Source: an uncultured Dysgonomonas sp. (GTDB lineage: Bacteria > Bacteroidota > Bacteroidia > Bacteroidales > Dysgonomonadaceae). Taken from it: 64,000 bases of DNA. The stretch spans positions 186,001 through 250,000 of the forward strand of contig NZ_CAKUOF010000003.1 in NCBI RefSeq assembly GCF_934668725.1. The letters run 5' to 3'. Of this stretch, positions 17,816-27,426 are shown piece by piece (positions within the stretch are counted from its first letter, which is position 1; every line of letters begins with the position of its first letter). The notes below the pieces were generated by a model. The model did not search any database. It was not told where the DNA came from and worked only from the letters and a program-made list of their open reading frames with translations. Both the position numbers and the translations under genes were made by a program.

Positions 17816-19252
17816 TTATTTTACAGGTTTCAAACCTAACGCATCTGCTTTTTCAACCAAGTATTTATAGGCGGCATCATATTCATTAGGTATTACACCA
17901 TCCAATATGGCATCCTTTATGGAAGATTTAAGACGACCAACCATAGCTCCCTGAGGAATATTAAAAATCTCCATAATTTCTTCACCCGAAATCGGAGGCT
18001 GGAAATTACGCACATGATCTTTTTCCTCAATATCCTTCAGCTTCTGACGAACTATTTCGAAATTCCTTAAAAAACGGCGTACTTTATCCGGATTCTTCGA
18101 AGTTATATCGGCTTCACATAAAGTCATCAAATCCTCTATATCATCACCGGCTTCAAATAACAAACGCCTGACAGCTGAATCCGAAACCACATCTTCGACC
18201 AACGCAATAGGACGCATATGCAAACCAACCAACTTCTGAACATATTTCATCTTCTCATTCAACGGTAATTTCATTTGACGAAATATACCATGAGTCATTT
18301 TGGCTCCTACAAAATTATGATTGTGAAAAGTCCAACCCAATTTAGAATCCCAACGCTTTGTTGCAGGTTTGGCAATATCATGAAGAATGGCAGCCCAACG
18401 CAACCAAAGGTTATCTGTTTTTCTCGAAATATTATCCAACACTGCCAGTGTATGATAAAAGTTGTCTTTGTGCCCTATCCCATCCTTTGTTTCAGCCCCT
18501 TTAAGAGCAACCAGCTCAGGAAAGATAAGTTCTAACAAGCCAGTTTTGTCTAGTAACAAAAAACCGACAGACGGCTTGGGTGACAATACTATTTTATTTA
18601 ATTCATCAATAATTCGTTCCTGAGAAACAATACTGATACGTTCCCTATTAGCTCTGATAGCATCAAAAGTACGGCCTTCGATATCGAACCCGAGTTGGCT
18701 CGAAAAACGTATTCCACGCATCATTCGCAAAGGGTCATCACTAAAGGTTATATCAGGATCAAGAGGTGTACGAATAATACAGTTCTCCAGATCGTCCAAT
18801 CCGCCGAAAGGGTCGAGCAGTTTTCCGTAATGTTTTTTATTCAAACAGATAGCTAATGCATTTATCGTAAAATCACGGCGATTTTGATCATCTTCGAGTG
18901 TACCGTCTTCTACAAAAGGTTTGCGCGAACCTCTTTCGTACGATTCTTTCCGGGCACCTACAAACTCTACCTCTATATCTTTGTGCTTCACCTGAGCAGT
19001 TCCGAAACTCTGAAAGACCGATAACTTAGTGGGGCGACCCAAACGTTTGGCAACAGCTTGTGCCAAATCAATCCCTTTACCTACTGTTACCACATCTATG
19101 TCTTTCGATTTGCGATGCAGGAATATGTCTCTCACATACCCACCGATTGCATAGCACTCCAATCCCATTTCATCCGCACATTCACTGATTATATCAAATA
19201 TCTTTCCCGAAAAATGCTTCTCTATATATTTATTGTCTAAATAATTCATCAA
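17816..19252 (-). CDS. tRNA nucleotidyltransferase / poly(A) polymerase family, with HD domain
   Basis: Adds or repairs the 3-prime CCA end of tRNAs (class II nucleotidyltransferase). The 478-residue protein has the catalytic head AIGGYVRDIFLHRKSKDIDVV (in two parts, GGYVRD and KDIDVV, residues about 37-57), RRDFTINALA, DPLRMMRGIRF and an HD phosphohydrolase domain with WAAILHDIAKP and FHNHNFVGA in the second half. The start may be either of the two leading methionines (19252 or 19249). It is convergent with the glycosyltransferase and divergent from the lipoprotein gene at 19407. It could act as a full CCA enzyme or, less likely, a poly(A) polymerase. Confidence 0.9.
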   Translation of the reverse strand: MMNYLDNKYIEKHFSGKIFDIISECADEMGLECYAIGGYVRDIFLHRKSKDIDVVTVGKGIDLAQAVAKRLGRPTKLSVFQSFGTAQVKHKDIEVEFVGARKESYERGSRKPFVEDGTLEDDQNRRDFTINALAICLNKKHYGKLLDPFGGLDDLENCIIRTPLDPDITFSDDPLRMMRGIRFSSQLGFDIEGRTFDAIRANRERISIVSQERIIDELNKIVLSPKPSVGFLLLDKTGLLELIFPELVALKGAETKDGIGHKDNFYHTLAVLDNISRKTDNLWLRWAAILHDIAKPATKRWDSKLGWTFHNHNFVGAKMTHGIFRQMKLPLNEKMKYVQKLVGLHMRPIALVEDVVSDSAVRRLLFEAGDDIEDLMTLCEADITSKNPDKVRRFLRNFEIVRQKLKDIEEKDHVRNFQPPISGEEIMEIFNIPQGAMVGRLKSSIKDAILDGVIPNEYDAAYKYLVEKADALGLKPVK

Positions 19253-19321
19253 GTATCCTTAAATATGTATTGTTCTGTTTTTTTAGCAGAAGCATAAGCG
19301 CATATCTGCAACAAATAGAAA

Positions 19322-19334
19322 AGGTCTGCGACCT
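19322..19334. repeat. Dispersed palindrome copy, AGGTC-TGC-GACCT
   Basis: A perfect 5-base inverted repeat with a three-base loop, in the gap between the divergent CCA-enzyme and lipoprotein genes. Confidence 0.6.
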
Positions 19335-19406
19335 ATAATGCAAAATTACAACAATAAGGCGTACTTGCGGCAAAATAATATTATTTTTGTAAAAAACACG
19401 ATAGTT

Positions 19407-20264
19407 ATGAAGAATACTAAATATACACTTATACTATTCCTTATTGCTCTTACAACAATCTCATGCGGTAACAAGAAAGACCCTCAGGCAATTCAATATC
19501 TTGATAATATACGATCATTATACGAAAAGGGTGAATACGAGATAGCTCTGCAACAAATAGATAGTATTCAAACCTTATTTCCAAAAGCATTTCAAGAGAT
19601 AAAAGATGCATTAGCACTAAAACAAGATGTAAGAAGGTCTTCTGACGAAAAACAAATAAACAACTGTGATTCTCTGATTATTGCCTATCAGCCAAAGATT
19701 GATTCTATAAAGAAGCTATTCACCTACCGAAAAGAAAAAGAGGATGATTATGGTGTATATATTCCTAAAACTATTTCGGGCAATACACCTAATGCCACGA
19801 CCTTACGATCGGGCGTTAATGACAATGGTTCGATGTATATCGAAAGTGTATATATCGGTGGACAGATCCACAACAGCATAAAGGTAAATACCAAGGATGG
19901 TAAATTTGCAGAAACGTTACCGATTGAAGGTGATGGTTTTGTATTCAGATTTAACCATATGGGCAAACAATACGAGATAGTACAGGCAACATCGGTTCAT
20001 GATAATGGTCTCGCCAATTTCATCTTCGCTTATGCAGATAGTCCACTTACTGTAACTCTTAAAGGGAAAAATACAACATCATTTGCTCTTCCCAACATTC
20101 AGAAGAAAGCAATTGCAGACTCTTATCAGTTATCTAGATTGATGCTTCAAAAAGACAGTTTAGCTACAGCCAAAGACAAAGCACAGATGCGTATAAAATA
20201 TTTAAATGCCAAAAGAGACAGTATTCCTGTAGTATTACCTAATTCACTTCAGGAAAAGAAGTGA
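19407..20264 (+). CDS. Putative lipoprotein, function unknown
   Basis: I choose the internal ATG at 19407 (MKNTKYTLILFLIALTTISC), which begins a proper lipoprotein signal with the lipidated Cys at residue 20. The upstream ATG at 19338 adds 23 non-signal residues, and a TATTTTTG -7-like box at 19382-19389 lies inside that extension. The 285-residue product begins with a helical, TPR-like part (IQYLDNIRSLYEKGEYEIALQQIDSI as two helices) and has a long coiled-coil-like middle. A beta-rich domain with SMYIESVYIGG follows, then a charged helical end. The last 21 bases overlap the convergent miaA gene. No known function is recognised. Confidence 0.75.
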   Translation: MKNTKYTLILFLIALTTISCGNKKDPQAIQYLDNIRSLYEKGEYEIALQQIDSIQTLFPKAFQEIKDALALKQDVRRSSDEKQINNCDSLIIAYQPKIDSIKKLFTYRKEKEDDYGVYIPKTISGNTPNATTLRSGVNDNGSMYIESVYIGGQIHNSIKVNTKDGKFAETLPIEGDGFVFRFNHMGKQYEIVQATSVHDNGLANFIFAYADSPLTVTLKGKNTTSFALPNIQKKAIADSYQLSRLMLQKDSLATAKDKAQMRIKYLNAKRDSIPVVLPNSLQEKK

Positions 20265-21164
20265 TTTTACTTTCGCAATCTTTTCATCATCGGGCAGAGT
20301 TGAATCTATCCAATGAATATCGAGTCCTCGTTTTTCCATGCCCCTAAACCATGTCATCTGACGTTTGGCAAACTGATGTATGGCTATTTCGAGCTCAGAA
20401 TACATTTGTGTATAAGAGATTTCTTTGAGAAGATATTGAGTTAAGAACTTATACTCCAATCCATAGTATAAGATATCTTCGGCAGGAATACCTGCATCAA
20501 GTAGTGATTGTACTTCTTCGATCATACCTTCTTCGAATCTCGCTTTCAATCGGGTCGAAATTCGGGTACGTCTTAGCTCACGATCAATATCAACTCCTAT
20601 AATCAGGCTGTTCAATGGAGGATATTCATTACAATCGGTCTCATTTACTTTTTTATATTCCTCTATTTCAATAGCTCTGATTGCTCGCTGAGCAGTATCA
20701 ACATCCGTATTATTGTGTAACGATTTATAAGAGGCAAGTATAGTTGTTAATTCAACTAAAGACTTACCGTCTAATCGCTGACGAAGCCCTTTATTCTCAG
20801 GAACATTTATCAAATTATACCCTTTGAGTACCGATTCGATATACAACCCCGAACCGCCGCACAAGATAGGTAACTTATTCTTTTCTTTTATCGATTTATA
20901 TGCCTCCTGAAAGTCATGCTGATATTCGTATATATTGTATTTATAGCCTGCATCACGTATATCTATCAGGTGATAAGGAATCGGTTTACCATTAATAACA
21001 TAGTCAGATAAATCTTTACCCGTACCAAGGTCCATTCCGCGATATACCTGACGCGAATCGCCACTAATTATTTCGGTATCCAAATCATATGCCATCTTAC
21101 ATGCCAGAGATGTTTTACCGGATGCAGTAGGTCCTAATATTGTTATTAAATCGAATAAACTCAT
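20244..21164 (-). CDS. miaA: tRNA dimethylallyltransferase
   Basis: Transfers the dimethylallyl group to A37 of tRNAs that read codons starting with U. The 306-residue protein has the P-loop GPTASGKTSLA (residues about 11-21), ISGDSRQVYRGMDLGTGK with the catalytic Asp and the DSRQ motif, and the HLID, GGSGLYIE and LYYGLEYKF blocks. RQMTWFRG, which is characteristic of MiaA, lies near the C-terminus. Length is typical. Its 3-prime end overlaps the convergent lipoprotein gene by 21 bases. Confidence 0.96.
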   Translation of the reverse strand: MSLFDLITILGPTASGKTSLACKMAYDLDTEIISGDSRQVYRGMDLGTGKDLSDYVINGKPIPYHLIDIRDAGYKYNIYEYQHDFQEAYKSIKEKNKLPILCGGSGLYIESVLKGYNLINVPENKGLRQRLDGKSLVELTTILASYKSLHNNTDVDTAQRAIRAIEIEEYKKVNETDCNEYPPLNSLIIGVDIDRELRRTRISTRLKARFEEGMIEEVQSLLDAGIPAEDILYYGLEYKFLTQYLLKEISYTQMYSELEIAIHQFAKRQMTWFRGMEKRGLDIHWIDSTLPDDEKIAKVKSLLFLK

Positions 21165-21480
21165 GTTGTAAAATTAGTCAGCTTTTATGATACTGACCAA
21201 AGGTATTTATTTTCCTTCGTATCATAAACAGTTTAGCTAATTTAAGTCTATCAACGGTAGGGATCGAATTAATCAATACTTAATAATCTAAAAGAAACAA
21301 CCAAAATACCCATATTCTTTATACGACGTTAATCCCATTAGACCCAACTTAATAAAAAAACAGTTATATTTGTACCTTAGTAGGTTTCAGATTTCTTTCA
21401 TTACTTTTTTCAGCATAACAACTTAATTTTGTCATACTTAAAACAGTAATATTAAACTAAAAACAATTGACTTTCAAATA
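21165..21480. other. Intergenic region between divergent miaA and rsfS
   Basis: Holds a TATATTTG -7-like box on the plus strand at 21365-21372, a possible rsfS promoter although no -33 TTG lies at the usual distance. Otherwise AT-rich, with no open reading frame or strong hairpin. Confidence 0.45.
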
Positions 21481-21840
21481 ATGAATGACGTAAAAAATTT
21501 AGTGAATCACATAATTGCTGCTTGTCAGGATAAAAAAGCTAAAAACATAGTAACTATCGACTTATCGGAACTCCCCGGTGCTATTTGTAAATATTTTGTT
21601 ATTTGTGACGGAAACACTCCGATGCAGGTTTCAGCTATTTCGGACGAAATAGTAAATAGTATCAAAAAGAAAATACAGGACAGACCTATTACGACTGACG
21701 GTTTGAAAGAGGCCAGATGGGTAGGCATTGATTATGGCACAGTTATTGTTCATGTATTTATTCCGGAACTTAGAGACTTTTATGACTTGGAGCATCTGTG
21801 GGCTGATGCCAAAATTGAGCGGATTCCCGACATAGACTAA
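21481..21840 (+). CDS. rsfS: Ribosomal silencing factor RsfS
   Basis: Binds ribosomal protein uL14 and blocks subunit joining when nutrients are short. The 119-residue protein matches the RsfS/Iojap family throughout: KNIVTIDLSELPGA at the start, CKYFVICDGNTPMQVSAI, and the conserved end WVGIDYGTVIVHVF followed by FYDLEHLWADAK. It is the first gene of an rsfS-ftsH-cdsA cluster that I recall as common in Bacteroidales; ftsH starts about 100 bases downstream. Confidence 0.95.
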   Translation: MNDVKNLVNHIIAACQDKKAKNIVTIDLSELPGAICKYFVICDGNTPMQVSAISDEIVNSIKKKIQDRPITTDGLKEARWVGIDYGTVIVHVFIPELRDFYDLEHLWADAKIERIPDID

Positions 21841-21943
21841 ATTCCAAGAATGAACAATCACTTTTTTTAGATGTTATTTCAATACACGGAACAAAGTAGC
21901 ATTTAAAAAGACTAAACAATTAGCAAGTTCCTGATTTTATTGT

Positions 21944-24004
21944 ATGGAAAAAAAAGATAATAAAAATTTACTTCAGAAGGGTGGAAAAGGGCCTAAAATT
22001 CCTGTTTCGAGCTACTGGATATATATCATTGCTTTAGCGTCTATAATTGGGATATACTTCTTCTCACAAGATGCTGTAGTGAAAGAAGTCGGATGGTCTG
22101 ACTTTCAAAAATACACAGAAAAGAACTATGTAGAAAAAATTGTAGTATTCAATAAAAAGAATTCACTGCAAGCTTATATACGCCCCGATTCGGCACAGTA
22201 TATCTTTCAGGAAGGAGCTGCCAAAATGGGTAAAAATCCTTCTATCATAGTTAGTATTCCTTCGGCTGACAAATTTTCTGATTTTTATGATAAGGTCATA
22301 GCTAACAATCCGTACAAGATTGATGTAAGCTATGAGACTGGAAGTGATTTTACGGATATTCTCGTAGGATTATTGCCTTTTGTTCTGCTTATCGGACTTT
22401 GGATATATATTATGCGCCGTATGTCGGGAGGTGGTTCCGGCGGAGGTGGCGGAGTATTCAGCGTCGGGAAATCGAAAGCTCAACTATATGACAAAGGTTC
22501 ACCCGATGCCAAAACGACATTTAAAGATGTAGCAGGATTAGCAGGAGCTAAGGAAGAACTTGAAGAGATGGTTGAATTCCTGAGGAACCCAACAAAATAT
22601 ACTGAAATTGGTGCCAAAATACCTAAAGGAGCTTTACTTGTAGGTCCTCCGGGAACAGGTAAAACCCTATTAGCTAAAGCTGTGGCAGGCGAGGCTGACG
22701 TACCTTTCTTCTCTATGTCAGGATCTGACTTTGTGGAAATGTTTGTGGGAGTAGGAGCTTCTCGTGTAAGAGACTTATTTAAGCAAGCTAAAGAAAAAGC
22801 ACCTTGTATCATCTTTATTGATGAGATCGACGCTATAGGTCGTGCCAGAGGAAAGAACCCGAACATGGGATCTAACGACGAGCGCGAAAACACATTGAAC
22901 CAATTACTTACTGAAATGGATGGTTTCGGTACTAACAGTGGAGTTATAGTACTTGCTGCAACCAACCGTGCTGACATCCTTGATAAAGCGTTGCTTCGTG
23001 CAGGTCGTTTTGACCGTCAGATTTATGTAGATCTACCGGATATTAATGATAGAAAACAAATCTTTAAAGTTCACCTTCGTCCTATTAAAATAGACGATTC
23101 GGTTGATCTGGATTTCCTTTCCCGCCAGACACCCGGTTTCTCCGGTGCTGATATTGCCAATGTTTGTAACGAAGCAGCTTTGATAGCTGCACGCAACGGC
23201 AAAAAGGTAGTAACAGAAGGGGATTTCACTAGTGCTATCGACCGTATAGTTGGAGGACTTGAAAAGAAAAGTAAGATAACAACTCTTAATGAGAGAAGAA
23301 CAATAGCTATTCACGAAGCTGGACACGCAACACTAAGCTGGTTCCTTGAACATGCTGATCCACTGGTAAAAGTTACCATTGTACCACGTGGCAAAGCACT
23401 AGGGGCAGCCTGGTATCTACCTGAAGAAAGACAAATCACAACCAAAGAGCAAATGCTGGACGAATTGTGTGCTTTGTTAGGTGGACGTGCTGCCGAAGAA
23501 GTATTCGTTGGGCATATATCTTCGGGAGCAATGAACGACCTAGAACGCGTCACCAAACAAGCCTATGCTATGATTTCATATATGGGTATGAGCGATGCAC
23601 TTCCTAATATTTGCTATTATGATTCTTCAGGACAGGCTTATGGATTCACTAAACCATATAGTGAGGAGACATCGTTATTGATAGACAAAGAAGTACAAGC
23701 AATGATTAACTCTCAGTACGAAAGAGCTAAACAGCTTCTAAGAGAACATTCAGAGGGACATAACAGACTTGCAGATTTGCTACTGGAGCGAGAGGTAATA
23801 TTTGCTACCGATCTAAAAGATATTTTTGGAACACGACCATGGATATCCCGTTCTGAGGAAATTCAAAAAGAAGTGGAGCATAATACTGCTAAAGCCGAAG
23901 AAAAAGAAAAAGAAAAAGAAAAAGAAAAACAGGAACAAGAATCAAAGTTAACTGAAATTTCATCTTCTACAGGTTTAGTTGCCGAAGAGGATCAGTCCGA
24001 GTAA
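21944..24004 (+). CDS. ftsH: ATP-dependent zinc metalloprotease FtsH
   Basis: Membrane-bound AAA+ protease that removes misfolded or short-lived membrane and cytoplasmic proteins. Of 686 residues, it has membrane spans near 22-42 and 141-158. A Gly-rich linker (GGGSGGGGGVF) and the AAA domain follow, with Walker A GPPGTGKT (234-241), Walker B IIFIDEIDAIGR and the second region of homology ATNRADILDKALLRAGRFDRQ in two parts. The zinc motif HEAGH is at 457-461. The C-terminus carries a low-complexity Glu/Lys stretch encoded by five tandem GAAAAA units. It is followed by a good terminator. Confidence 0.97.
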   Translation: MEKKDNKNLLQKGGKGPKIPVSSYWIYIIALASIIGIYFFSQDAVVKEVGWSDFQKYTEKNYVEKIVVFNKKNSLQAYIRPDSAQYIFQEGAAKMGKNPSIIVSIPSADKFSDFYDKVIANNPYKIDVSYETGSDFTDILVGLLPFVLLIGLWIYIMRRMSGGGSGGGGGVFSVGKSKAQLYDKGSPDAKTTFKDVAGLAGAKEELEEMVEFLRNPTKYTEIGAKIPKGALLVGPPGTGKTLLAKAVAGEADVPFFSMSGSDFVEMFVGVGASRVRDLFKQAKEKAPCIIFIDEIDAIGRARGKNPNMGSNDERENTLNQLLTEMDGFGTNSGVIVLAATNRADILDKALLRAGRFDRQIYVDLPDINDRKQIFKVHLRPIKIDDSVDLDFLSRQTPGFSGADIANVCNEAALIAARNGKKVVTEGDFTSAIDRIVGGLEKKSKITTLNERRTIAIHEAGHATLSWFLEHADPLVKVTIVPRGKALGAAWYLPEERQITTKEQMLDELCALLGGRAAEEVFVGHISSGAMNDLERVTKQAYAMISYMGMSDALPNICYYDSSGQAYGFTKPYSEETSLLIDKEVQAMINSQYERAKQLLREHSEGHNRLADLLLEREVIFATDLKDIFGTRPWISRSEEIQKEVEHNTAKAEEKEKEKEKEKQEQESKLTEISSSTGLVAEEDQSE
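23900..23929 (+). repeat. Five tandem GAAAAA hexamers in the ftsH 3-prime end
   Basis: Five exact copies of the 6-base unit GAAAAA encode an alternating Glu-Lys run. Changes in copy number would stay in frame because the unit is six bases. Confidence 0.9.
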
Positions 24005-24021
24005 CTTTTTTTAGAATAAAC

Positions 24022-24057
24022 AAAAAAGGTATAGTTTTCACGAGCTATACCTTTTTT
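24022..24057 (+). terminator. Intrinsic terminator after ftsH
   Basis: AAAAAAGGTATAG pairs perfectly with CTATACCTTTTTT around a 10-base loop. It separates ftsH from cdsA, so cdsA probably has its own promoter. Confidence 0.85.
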
Positions 24058-24194
24058 ATTATATTTGCAGTCATAATGCACAAAAACGTGATTATTTGAG
24101 AGGCTACTAGCATAGCATATCAGATATCATAGTTAAAAGTATAGCATAATATTAGATTGCAATTTAATTACATACCACAAAAACTATCATATAA

Positions 24195-25046
24195 GTGTTG
24201 AATATAAAGAATCTTGGAATCCGCATTGCCACAGGTATCGTATTTATAGCTGTCTTAATGACGGGAATTTTATATAATCAATACTCTTATCTGATCGTAT
24301 TTTCACTCATTACCACTTTAGCCTTGTGCGAATTCTACGGGCTGCTTTGCAAAACTAAAAACGCAGAGTTAAACAGGGTACTAAATACTTTAGGAGGCTT
24401 ATTTCTGTTTATTGGCGGATATTTCTTCTTCTCATCTCCCGATAAGCAACTTATTACTCTGGTTCCTTATGGAATCTATATACTTGCATTGTTCATCTCC
24501 GAACTATTTCTGAAAGGTACCAACCCTATCCAATCATTGGCTTATGCAGTATTAGGACAAATATACTTAGCAATTCCATTATCATTACTCAGCTATCTTG
24601 CTTTTGGTTATAATATGGATAGCAGATCATACCATTATGCATTTCTGCTTGCTCTATTTGTTTTTATATGGGTTAATGACTCTTTTGCCTATCTCACTGG
24701 ATCGTTGTTCGGAAAACATCGTATGTTCGAGCGAATTTCCCCAAAAAAATCTTGGGAAGGTTTTATCGGAGGTGCTGCATTCACAATTGCCGCATCGGTT
24801 ATTTTCGCGAACTATTTTACCCAACTTCCTCTATGGGGATGGATTGGCTTTGCAATTGTGATGATCATATTCGGAACACTCGGCGATTTAGTAGAATCTC
24901 TTTTCAAAAGAACTCTTAATGTAAAAGACTCCGGTAATATACTTCCGGGGCATGGAGGTATTCTTGATCGCATAGATAGCGTTATTTTTTCTATCCCAGC
25001 TTTATTCATATATGTTGAGATCATATCTTTCTTCATCCACAGATAG
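24195..25046 (+). CDS. cdsA: Phosphatidate cytidylyltransferase
   Basis: Makes CDP-diacylglycerol from phosphatidic acid and CTP, the branch point for phospholipid synthesis. It is a 283-residue polytopic inner-membrane protein with about eight spans. The C-terminal signature GDLVESLFKR...DSGNILPGHGGILDRIDS is the CdsA family motif, and SPKKSWEGFIGG precedes it. No ATG begins the frame: it opens with GTG at 24195 followed at once by TTG, and either may be used. Terminator and about 135 bases of spacer lie upstream. Confidence 0.95.
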   Translation: MLNIKNLGIRIATGIVFIAVLMTGILYNQYSYLIVFSLITTLALCEFYGLLCKTKNAELNRVLNTLGGLFLFIGGYFFFSSPDKQLITLVPYGIYILALFISELFLKGTNPIQSLAYAVLGQIYLAIPLSLLSYLAFGYNMDSRSYHYAFLLALFVFIWVNDSFAYLTGSLFGKHRMFERISPKKSWEGFIGGAAFTIAASVIFANYFTQLPLWGWIGFAIVMIIFGTLGDLVESLFKRTLNVKDSGNILPGHGGILDRIDSVIFSIPALFIYVEIISFFIHR

Positions 25047-25310
25047 TATTTCTAAATCAAAAGCTGTAATATAAAATTCCCATATATAAGTCGGCAAATG
25101 TTTAATGTTTCTTTAATATCAGAGAAGTTAATCTTACTTTTACTTACTGCCAACTCTAAACACCTTTAAATATCACGGATCATTTAATGTTGAGATGAAA
25201 GCGTCTCTAATTTTAACATCAACAACGAAAATAGGTTCTATTTATGTGCTATCAATAAAAAAAGATCTTCGTATTTTTGTACATTCGCACACTTATTCAT
25301 TTTATACACC

Positions 25311-26468
25311 ATGATCATGAAAAAACTATTCATCATCTCATTTTTTCTTTTGTCGTTTGTGGCTTTATATAGCCAGGATTCTGACACAACCTTACTTCGA
25401 AAACTAGTAGAGAAACAAGTATTAACTCAGCAGGAAGCTGACGAGATAATGCTGAAAAATCAACCGAAGACTCAAAAAACTGAAGCCGGATTAATACCCC
25501 ACAAGATAAGAGAGGCTTTTAATAGTCCTTATATCAATTTTGGGGGTTATGCACTATTAATGTACAAATACAGTGATGCTTCACATATAAAAAACGATTT
25601 GAATCCCCGTCTTGTTTTCATTAGTATGAATGGGAAACTTAATAATAATATAGGCTATACGGTCTTATTCGACTTTGCAAATCCCCTTTTACATGAACTT
25701 TATGGTATATGGGCTCCATCTGATGCCTTCAACCTGAAATTGGGACAAATGAAAGTTCCTTTCACGATTGAGAATCAATTTTCATTGACTCAATTAGAAA
25801 GTGTTTATAACACCAGATCTATTTCCAGTCTTGCCAGTATGGCTGATGATGTTATGAAACTACAGAATGGCAGAAATAATGGAGGACGTGATATCGGTAT
25901 CAATGCTTCGGGTAGCTTAATTAAAATGAAAGGGTATAATTTACTCGAATACGGTATCGGAATGTTCCAAGGTTCCGGTATATCTTCTCCTGAAAAAGAT
26001 AACTACAAAGACTTCTCGGCACAAGTACTTTTACAGCCCATAAAAGGATTTCGGTTTGGAGGTAGTATCTATTCCGGACATGCAACTTATACTTTGGACA
26101 AAGACATAGCCCCTGTGCCTACTCATGTAAGAGACCGCTGGGCATTGAGTGCCGAATATAGAGGTGACAGATTTTATGCTCGTTCGGAATGGCTTCATGG
26201 TAATGATGGCGGAATAAAAAAAGAAGGACTTTACGGAACTGTTCTTTATAATGTAGTTCCAAAGAGGGTAAACGTAACAGGTAAAGTAGATTACTTCAAC
26301 AAAAACAAAGATACCAATGCCGAAGTTATAGATTATACTGTCGGAGTTAATTATTATTTCTACCAACAATGCCGTGTACAACTGAATTATATTTATTCAG
26401 ACTATTCAAATCGATGGAATGCACGTAATTCCAATACAGTCTACGCTCAATTTCAAGTTGTTTTCTAA
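25311..26468 (+). CDS. Phosphate-selective-porin-like outer-membrane protein (OprO/OprP family)
   Basis: A 385-residue (383 from the second ATG at 25317) outer-membrane beta-barrel protein. The signal peptide ends near LYSQD. A short N-terminal helical part (DTTLLRKLVEKQVLTQQEADEIM) precedes the barrel and is typical of Bacteroidetes members of the OprP-like family. The barrel has repeated amphipathic strands such as LKLGQMKVPF and ends QFQVVF. The motif LKLGQMKVPFTIENQ is characteristic of this group. It may pass phosphate or other anions; no phosphate-uptake genes are adjacent. Separate unit with its own terminator. Confidence 0.8.
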   Translation: MIMKKLFIISFFLLSFVALYSQDSDTTLLRKLVEKQVLTQQEADEIMLKNQPKTQKTEAGLIPHKIREAFNSPYINFGGYALLMYKYSDASHIKNDLNPRLVFISMNGKLNNNIGYTVLFDFANPLLHELYGIWAPSDAFNLKLGQMKVPFTIENQFSLTQLESVYNTRSISSLASMADDVMKLQNGRNNGGRDIGINASGSLIKMKGYNLLEYGIGMFQGSGISSPEKDNYKDFSAQVLLQPIKGFRFGGSIYSGHATYTLDKDIAPVPTHVRDRWALSAEYRGDRFYARSEWLHGNDGGIKKEGLYGTVLYNVVPKRVNVTGKVDYFNKNKDTNAEVIDYTVGVNYYFYQQCRVQLNYIYSDYSNRWNARNSNTVYAQFQVVF

Positions 26469-26494
26469 AGAAAAATTCAAACATTTATTATAAT

Positions 26495-26541
26495 AAGCAA
26501 GGGTAGCATCCGCTAATGAGTGATGCTATCCTTGCTTATTT
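26495..26541 (+). terminator. Intrinsic terminator after the porin gene
   Basis: AAGCAAGGGTAGCATC pairs with GATGCTATCCTTGCTT (one G-U pair) around an 11-base loop and is followed by ATTT. Confidence 0.85.
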
Positions 26542-26703
26542 ACAAACAGCAAAAAGAGCTATACAGATCAATGATTATTTACTACTTTTGTGTTCAAACA
26601 AGTTTACAGACCTGCCTATCGATTCAGCTAATGTAGAACAATAGATAGCTCTGGCTTTTAAATAGATCATTAATACTTTAATCACTCAAAAGGGTAAGCT
26701 TCG

Positions 26704-27384
26704 ATGAAGAAATTCTGGAAATGGGTTCGCAATATCGTTTTATGTCTTTTCGCATTTAGTATACTACAAGTGTTGGTATTTAAATTCATCCCGGTATATT
26801 ATACACCATATATGGTATCCAATAATATTGCACAGCTATTTACCGAAGGTAAAATCGACTGCGAGCATACTTGGGTGCCTCTTGAAGAAATTTCAAAAAA
26901 TTTACCATTGGCTGTTGTTGCTTCAGAAGATAATCTATTCATGGATCATTCAGGCTTTGATTTCAATCAGATTGAAAAAGCGCAGGATGAAGCAGAAAAA
27001 GGGAAACGGGTACGAGGAGCAAGTACTATTACCCAACAAACCGCGAAAAATGCTTTTCTTTGGCATGGTAAATCCTATATAAGAAAAGGATTGGAAGCGT
27101 ATTATACAGTACTGATAGAGTTAATATGGGGTAAAAAACGCATTATGGAAGTTTACCTCAACTCTATAGAAATGGGTGAAAACATATATGGAGCAGAAGC
27201 TGTCGCTCAAAAGCATTTTAATAAACCAGCCAGCAAACTTACCGCTGGAGAATGTGCATTGATTGCAGCAACATTACCCAATCCTAAAAAATTCAATTCG
27301 GCAAAACCATCCAACTATATACTCAAAAGAAAAGCGAAAATACTTAGTTTAATGGGAAAGATTCCACCAGTCAATTTCGATTAA
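26704..27384 (+). CDS. mtgA: Monofunctional peptidoglycan glycosyltransferase
   Basis: Polymerises lipid II into glycan strands without cross-linking. The 226-residue protein has one N-terminal membrane anchor (about 9-30) and a GT51 domain with ASEDNLFMDHSGFD (catalytic Glu), KRVRGASTITQQTAKNAFLW, EVYLNSIEMGENIYGAEA and CALIAATLPNPKKFN. Size fits MtgA. A possible -7 box, TACTTTTG, lies at 26583-26590. It converges on the MATE gene. Confidence 0.95.
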   Translation: MKKFWKWVRNIVLCLFAFSILQVLVFKFIPVYYTPYMVSNNIAQLFTEGKIDCEHTWVPLEEISKNLPLAVVASEDNLFMDHSGFDFNQIEKAQDEAEKGKRVRGASTITQQTAKNAFLWHGKSYIRKGLEAYYTVLIELIWGKKRIMEVYLNSIEMGENIYGAEAVAQKHFNKPASKLTAGECALIAATLPNPKKFNSAKPSNYILKRKAKILSLMGKIPPVNFD

Positions 27385-27426
27385 AATTTCTTTGTCGCAC
27401 AGTATTTAACAGTAAATAGTTCGACA

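Noticed and set aside
22480..22977. 165-residue frame antisense to ftsH
   Set aside because: A shadow of the conserved AAA domain; low-complexity Ser/Ala content.
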